Below are positions 58,733 to 64,000 of a DNA stretch of 64,000 nt, one piece after another; position 1 is the stretch's first letter, and each line of letters starts with the position of its first letter. The notes beneath the pieces were generated by a model. The model was given only the letters and a program-made list of their open reading frames with translations, was not told the DNA's origin and did not search any database. Source of the DNA: Trichuris trichiura (Eukaryota; Nematoda; Enoplea; Trichinellida; Trichuridae); the NCBI GenBank assembly GCA_037903355.1, contig JBAJFE010000026.1, forward strand, positions 558,001-622,000. The letters are read 5' to 3'. The translations under genes and the position numbers were made by a program.

Positions 58733-61700
58733 TCACTTCGTTATGCGCATCAGGTAGGTTTCGTAATTTTCGCAATCGAAGTCGTCATCTTTCAAATCTA
58801 ATGGTTGGCGGCATAATGGGCAGCGACCCTCCTGCAGCACGATCAACTCGAAATCTTCCGTGTGAAAGAACTAAAAGAGAGCACGCTGGGTTAAGCGGGA
58901 AAGTTCCAACATTCTCACTTACGCTGTTGCAAACGGGACATCGACTGAGCAACACTTCGGGCAACAAATTTCGAAAGAACGTCGCTTTTAAAGGAGGAGG
59001 CCATCGGCAAATGAAAACTTCGTTGACGGAAAGTTCAAGCAGCTCTGCTTCCCCGTATACTGGAACAGGCAGTTTATCCGCCTAGAATAAGTTGGCAACG
59101 GCTATAACCAAAATCTACGCAACATCAAACGTACGGAGAGAGAGAGAGGGACAAGACATAGAAGAAAAAATAGTTACAAAGCCAAGACTGAACGGCATAG
59201 TTGAACATGAACTCACCTTAACAGGCGATTTAGGCTTCTTCTGCGGCATAGGAGTGGGAAGAATGGTTGAGTCTGATTTTATTAGGCGTATCGCATCATT
59301 TTCTGACAGACTCTCATCGATCTTGAATTCCACAAGCGGGAGAATCTCTGGAACAAAACTAAATTACATGGACTTACGACAATTGGCTGCAGCTGTTGTT
59401 GGATGCGGAACACTTTGAATGGCTATAGGTGGTCTTCCGCCAACTCGACAGCGGTTCTAGCCTTGCCATGCCTACGCTGAGGAAAAAAGGCAACCTTCAG
59501 CTCAAAGCCTAAATCTGAAGTTAATGTCTCGCGGCCAGTCTGCAAAGCCAAAAGGCCAACCGATAGCGGAATATGGACAACGACAATGCTTTTTCAAAAA
59601 AGATTTCGCTCTACAGTAGACTTATCTTATACGCAGGTTCATATTATTAAATTGACTTGACAAGAAGCAAAATAAGCGTGAATAAATTTTTTATCACGTC
59701 CGTGAATGATAAAAAAATGCCTACCGAAATTAGCATACGAGTAAATTAAGGCTGCGCCGCAGTGGACGCATTGGGCAGCGTTTTTGCTCAGCATTGGATT
59801 TCCCATTGAACAAGCGTAACAGACGGGCAACAGCTCTTCGGGATCTTGGAATGGCTTCATTCTGACCATGAGCGTCAGCATGTCGACGGCAGTTTCCAAC
59901 TTGTCCGGTAACCGAAGTCGACCGAGATGATCGCAGGCGATTCTCGACAATTTGAAAGCACCCAACGCCAGCGCCTGTTTCGCCAGCGTATAATAGACGC
60001 GTCTGAAATGGAAAGTAAAAAAAAAGGACGCTTTCATCGCAAAAACAATCGAACACTTGGGAAACGTTATCGCAAGGAGTTGTCTGGATGCTATTGGCCA
60101 CAAAACGAGATACGTTGAAGAGAACTTCAGCGGAAAAGAGCGTGAATGGTTCCTCCTAAACAGCGCGCGACATTTCGACAGAAAGAATGATAAACGTACC
60201 ACATATTTGTACACAAAATCGTAGGCGTAGTATATACTGGCCTTCTTTTGGTTGAGATGAAAATTTTGCATGAGAGATTCTTCGTTTCCCTCGTCACCAT
60301 CTGAAGGTATGAAAAAAACAGCCTTTACATTTTAAACTTCTTTGCTTACCCGTCACTCTGCCTATATACTGCATGGAGAGGAGCCAGAAAAGATAAGCTG
60401 CATCGTCAAAGCGGTTTTCGTCTACTGCGTTATCCGCCAATTGTTCCAGAACGAAAATAGCTTGACTTTGACGCCCAGCTTTGCGATAAGCTATCAAGAA
60501 CGTCTATTCGTTAAAAGTAAAAAAAAAGAATACTGAGTGACACCTTTGCTAGCCTCTTCGAAACGGTCTCTTTCGATAAGCCAATCGGCATATCTGAGAT
60601 AGAGTTCACTTTCGAACTCCGGATGCTGCTTGGCAACGTGGAAAGCCTATTCTTCGCAGGCTGATTAGCCGCCGTATACGTTAGCAAAGATTCTTACCTC
60701 CTCCCATCTCGCGGAGAGTATTTTCATCTCGATAAATTCATTGACGTTTTCAAGCTTACGGTAAACGTCAGCAGCCAAGTCGTATTCTCTGTCGTCGCGA
60801 AGTGCTTGAGCTATTTTGCGAAGCAGATCGACATCGCCTTCAGGAATTTGCCGAGCAAGATTAATCAGCCTAATTTAAAAACATACTTTCTTTGGTAGAG
60901 CTAAAGTTATTTACCTGCTTGTCCAATGTTGTGACGTCATCAACTCTACGGCTTTTTCATATTCTTGAGCGGCTACGTAAAGGTCGCAAGATCGCTCGAG
61001 ATCGTTTGAATGATAGGCCAGCAATGCCTGCTTGCGCATAAGGTTGCGACTAGCCGCCGGTCCCAAAGATTCCATTAGCAAGTTGGCTTTTTCAAACATT
61101 TGCAAGTCAAGGTACATTTCTACAGCCATTTCTACGTAATCGTGGGAGCAGAAAAGCTCTGCGGCGCTATCAATATCACTCGTACATGCCATAACCTGTG
61201 CTAACGCCACGTTTCTGTCCGATAATGCCTGACGTCACGCGAAGCTGTTGGAATTTTGCCAAAAAAGGATAAAGTATAGTTACCTCTACGCGCTCTATCA
61301 AATTGAGGTAACGATAATGCTTTGTTCGCTGGAAGGACTTCTTTGCAATTTCGAATTTCAAGCATTTCAACGCGCTCAACCCGACGTATTCCCAATCCGC
61401 AGTGCACGTACCCAAACAAGCGATCGAGTAGGCAAGTCTGCAACTTATATTATGATAACATGTCAAAAGCGAGTCCCTGTTAGGTTAGGCTACCACAGGA
61501 TCCCAAAAAGGAGGTCTAAAAAGTTGAAAAATTTGCCACTGAATCCCGAAAATCCTATAAATCACCAAACTTGGCTGCTCTCTCCTCTTCTTTACAATAA
61601 ATGCGAGAAAAATGATAAGTATATAGTCTATACGTTTAGGCTTAGCTTTAGGCGGCGTACACCAGCTACGACGAACACGAGAAAGCAGCCAGGTTTGATA

Positions 61701-64000
61701 AATTCGGGATTTTGAAACGCGGCTGCAAATTCTTCCTTCGTATAACGCAAAAAACAGTCACAGGACTTTTTAAGTCAAATAAAAAGGAAAATGTCTTGTC
61801 AGTAATTAATAGACTTTTGAGCGTAACAATTTTGCATGACGAAAAGCATTATGCTTATAAATAAATATCATTGCTTGACAAATATAATAAGTCAATTTCA
61901 ACAAATGAAATAAAGTAACCATTTGCTAAAATACAACTTTATGGCAGCTGAACTTAGGCGAAGTACTACTGAATAATTCTGGCTAAAAAGTACCCTAATC
62001 GACAATAATATCTGACAGTGAAGAAAAGAAAAACATTTTGGAATAAAATTTAACGGTAGAAGACGTGCCGCCGAGCTGATAAAAAAATTAGCATAATTCG
62101 TATCACCTTTCATTCGGTCAAACTTATTAAGCGACTTTTCCATTAGACGCGCTGTGAGTACTGTAAGTGAAAGTTAAAATCAAGTTCGGTTAGTCCAAGT
62201 AATCGCAAGCAGCCTGAGCAAAAGCCCCTGCTAATTTTACGCATTCGCTTAGGTCTCTTTGGGCTACTGCGTCCCTGTGCTTTTACTCTTACGGCTGAGC
62301 TCACGCTTCCCGCGGTTACTTGGTCAAGAAGAACTTGATTTTCCTATTACATACAGTATTCTAAAGCGCCTATTTGAAAAGATCTTTTATTAATACTAAC
62401 AGCGCGTTTTTAAAAAAATAATAAAATGATATCTTTCACTTACAAAAGCATTTCAGATTGAACAGCTTGTCTAATTTGGTATTGCAGCGAAACTTCCACC
62501 GTGGACATTGTGTACGCGTTCAAGCAGAACACTTGGGAACCTGCGAAGCCAACAACCAAGCCCTGCAAAGGCGGAATAGAATTAACAATGAGCAACCGCT
62601 CGTACTGCCCCCTATGACTTACCGGAATTGGCAATTCGTAAGCGGGAAAATCTTTGAGCTTTATAATCAACTTTTCCATTCCGGACATGCAAATGAGGTC
62701 TTCGCAATGACGGTTCCAAGCTGAGCTGTTTACTTTTGGCTCCTACGGGAAAAGCGGCAATGGCATGCAATTTTGAAAAACCTTAATGACTCAAACCTGA
62801 AAAAGCAACTGACCGCTGACAAGGTCGTAAGCAAAGCAGATGTTGTTTTCGCTGATTGCTGACAGCTTCGTTTGGGATACGCTCAAGTCCAAGCAGCGAA
62901 TACCATCGTTCAACTTGATCAGCTCCCAAGGAAAAGGATTGTCCAAGAATATCTTGAGCACTTGGCCATTTTGCAGCCCAACAAGTAAGCTCTCCCGACC
63001 GGCTATTCCACCGATCACTCTTATATAGCGCACAACGGATTCAGCGGTCCATTGACGCTCCTTAAGACCAAAAAGATTGTAGCATTGCAAGTCTCTCTCC
63101 TAAAATGCAACGTATATATTGGGAAAAATTCTACTTCACAGCAACTCACTTGACAAAATATCACATGTTGAGAACAAAGCACCAAAAGATTGCATGAGAT
63201 ATCTTTCTCTATTGTTCTGACAAGGTCGTATTCCATACCGCCTTCCTCAGCGGCAGGGCTGCGTTCGAAAATGCTGATGCCGTCCGACTGTTGTACCTGC
63301 AAATCATTAAACCGAATACTGTCGATACAGCAGCATTCGTTGAAGCAAACGTACCGCAAGTTTGTTTTTATAAACTGAAACTTTCTTCACCATGTCGCTG
63401 CATCTAATTTTATCTGCAACATCGAACTTTAACAACAAGAACTATTCGGAATATTAAGTAGTTACATTTCAGATCGCTTATCAAATGCTGCACCACTACC
63501 TGAGTGACGTTACGCCTGTACACGTAAAGGTCATTGTACAAAGCATGCACTGTACTAAAGCGTATTTGATAAACGACTACCAATCCATCGTTGCAGCCAA
63601 TCGCCTATTAAAGAGCAAAGGGAAACCCTGAAGGCTTAAAAATCATTCGGCAATGACGCGATGCGTACAATGCGATGTCCGTCCGGTTTGGCTTTGCAAT
63701 CCCAAATCCAAGATTGCAATTCAGCCACCGTGCAAAGGAAGACGCCTTTGCGAGTATGCAAATTAACCTTCTGGCTGGAACCGCCCACGATGACAAACTC
63801 GCCGTTCATAAAAAAGTCCAGGCAAAGTGGATCGTATTGGAGCTTCAAATCTTCCAATATCTACATTTCAAAAAACTTAAGAGACGCCCGAATAAAACAG
63901 CGTTAGTACCTTTTGCCCATTTACATCGTAAAACGCCATGGCGGGTGACCAATCCAGTACCACCAGGGACGTGCCAAGCGGCTCGCTTTAAAAGGATATT
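58733..64000 (-). CDS. IFT122 homologue (IFT-A subunit), 3' part
   Basis: Core component of the intraflagellar transport complex A, which carries cargo into and back from cilia; in C. elegans the orthologue is DAF-10, needed for sensory cilia. The gene enters from beyond 64000 on the minus strand. Visible parts in order: end of the WD40 region (SEPLGTSLVVLDWSP at about 63960; FVIVGGSSQKVNLHTRKG at about 63780; RYIRVIGGIAGRESLLVGL at about 63000; LQGLVVGFAGSQVFCLNAY at about 62560). The TPR-like helices follow (YSIACLGTCTADWEYVG at about 61420; ELFCSHDYVEMAVEMYLDL at about 61140; YRKAGRQSQAIFVLEQL at about 60480). Then come a first zinc ribbon (CYACSMGNPM...CVHC at about 59780-59830) and a C-terminal CPVC...CPLCRQ pair (58800-58950). 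TGA at 58735-58733. The introns are mostly short, apart from a roughly 1-kb one at about 61470-62440 that holds a foldback repeat. No break in the visible coding sequence was seen. Confidence 0.93.
61541..61712. repeat. Foldback element with TTCGGGATT ends (second copy)
   Basis: Left GAATCCCGAA (61541) pairs with AATTCGGGATT (61701-61711). Next to them CCAAACTTGGCTGCTCTCTC pairs with GAGAAAGCAGCCAGGTTTG, and an inner GTTTAGGCTTAGCTT is shared with the element at 40846-41047. It lies in the long IFT122 intron. Confidence 0.65.

Noticed and set aside
61248..61715. 155-aa plus-strand frame
   Set aside because: It overlaps IFT122 exons antisense and runs through the foldback element.
1..64000. 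CRISPR arrays, bacterial operons or phage genes
   Set aside because: No spacer-repeat arrays, ribosome binding sites or prokaryotic gene packing were seen. Spliced genes of animal families show the window is eukaryotic.
1..64000. tRNA or rRNA genes
   Set aside because: I did not find a cloverleaf or rRNA-like stretch by eye. A covariance search would settle this.

Overview
This window is a eukaryotic nuclear segment, almost certainly nematode. Genes are split by many short introns (several under 60 bp), polyadenylation hexamers follow several stop codons, and there are no operon-like ribosome binding sites. Three tandem genes are of the MLT-10 type (DUF644 plus P-x2-L-(S/T)-P repeats), a family known from nematode moulting, and one gene is a nematode-style hedgehog-related Hint protein. 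Composition (about 40% G+C in most of the window), short introns and gene content fit a clade I (Trichuris-like) worm, but the species assignment is inference.

Layout from left to right: an unrecognised plus-strand gene ends at 2795; a minus-strand USP19-like deubiquitinase with MYND finger spans 3277-7891; a small plus-strand mitochondrial MAIP1/Tim44-like protein (10136-11004) converges on a minus-strand flavin-containing monooxygenase (11205-12981). A gene-poor AT-rich stretch follows, with a small Tc1-type non-autonomous element at 15598-15819. A plus-strand hedgehog-related gene covers about 19065-23843, with a microsatellite-rich 3-kb intron and a tandem exon duplication just before the autoprocessing cysteine. 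A G+C-richer island (about 26000-29500) holds a minus-strand neuropeptide precursor of the CHH/ITP family (26642-27170). Two tandem plus-strand acid lipases follow (33447-35067 and 37630-39291), with seven of nine matching exon lengths. A minus-strand P5A ATPase (41577-47525) precedes three tandem MLT-10-like genes (49652-51423, about 52576-54273, 56268-58579), and the window ends inside a minus-strand IFT122 gene (58733 to beyond 64000).

The genes are not a single pathway. Themes are secretion and extracellular matrix (hedgehog-related, MLT-10-like, lipases, neuropeptide), ER membrane quality control (P5A ATPase, USP19-like enzyme, FMO), mitochondria (MAIP1-like) and cilia (IFT122). Exon boundaries given here were worked out by hand from GT/AG sites, reading-frame phase and family resemblance. 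They were not checked against transcripts. The most noteworthy items are the CHH/ITP precursor, the MLT-10-like cluster with shared cysteine tail and convertase sites, the exon duplication in the hedgehog-related gene, and several foldback elements, including a family ending in TTCGGGATTC.
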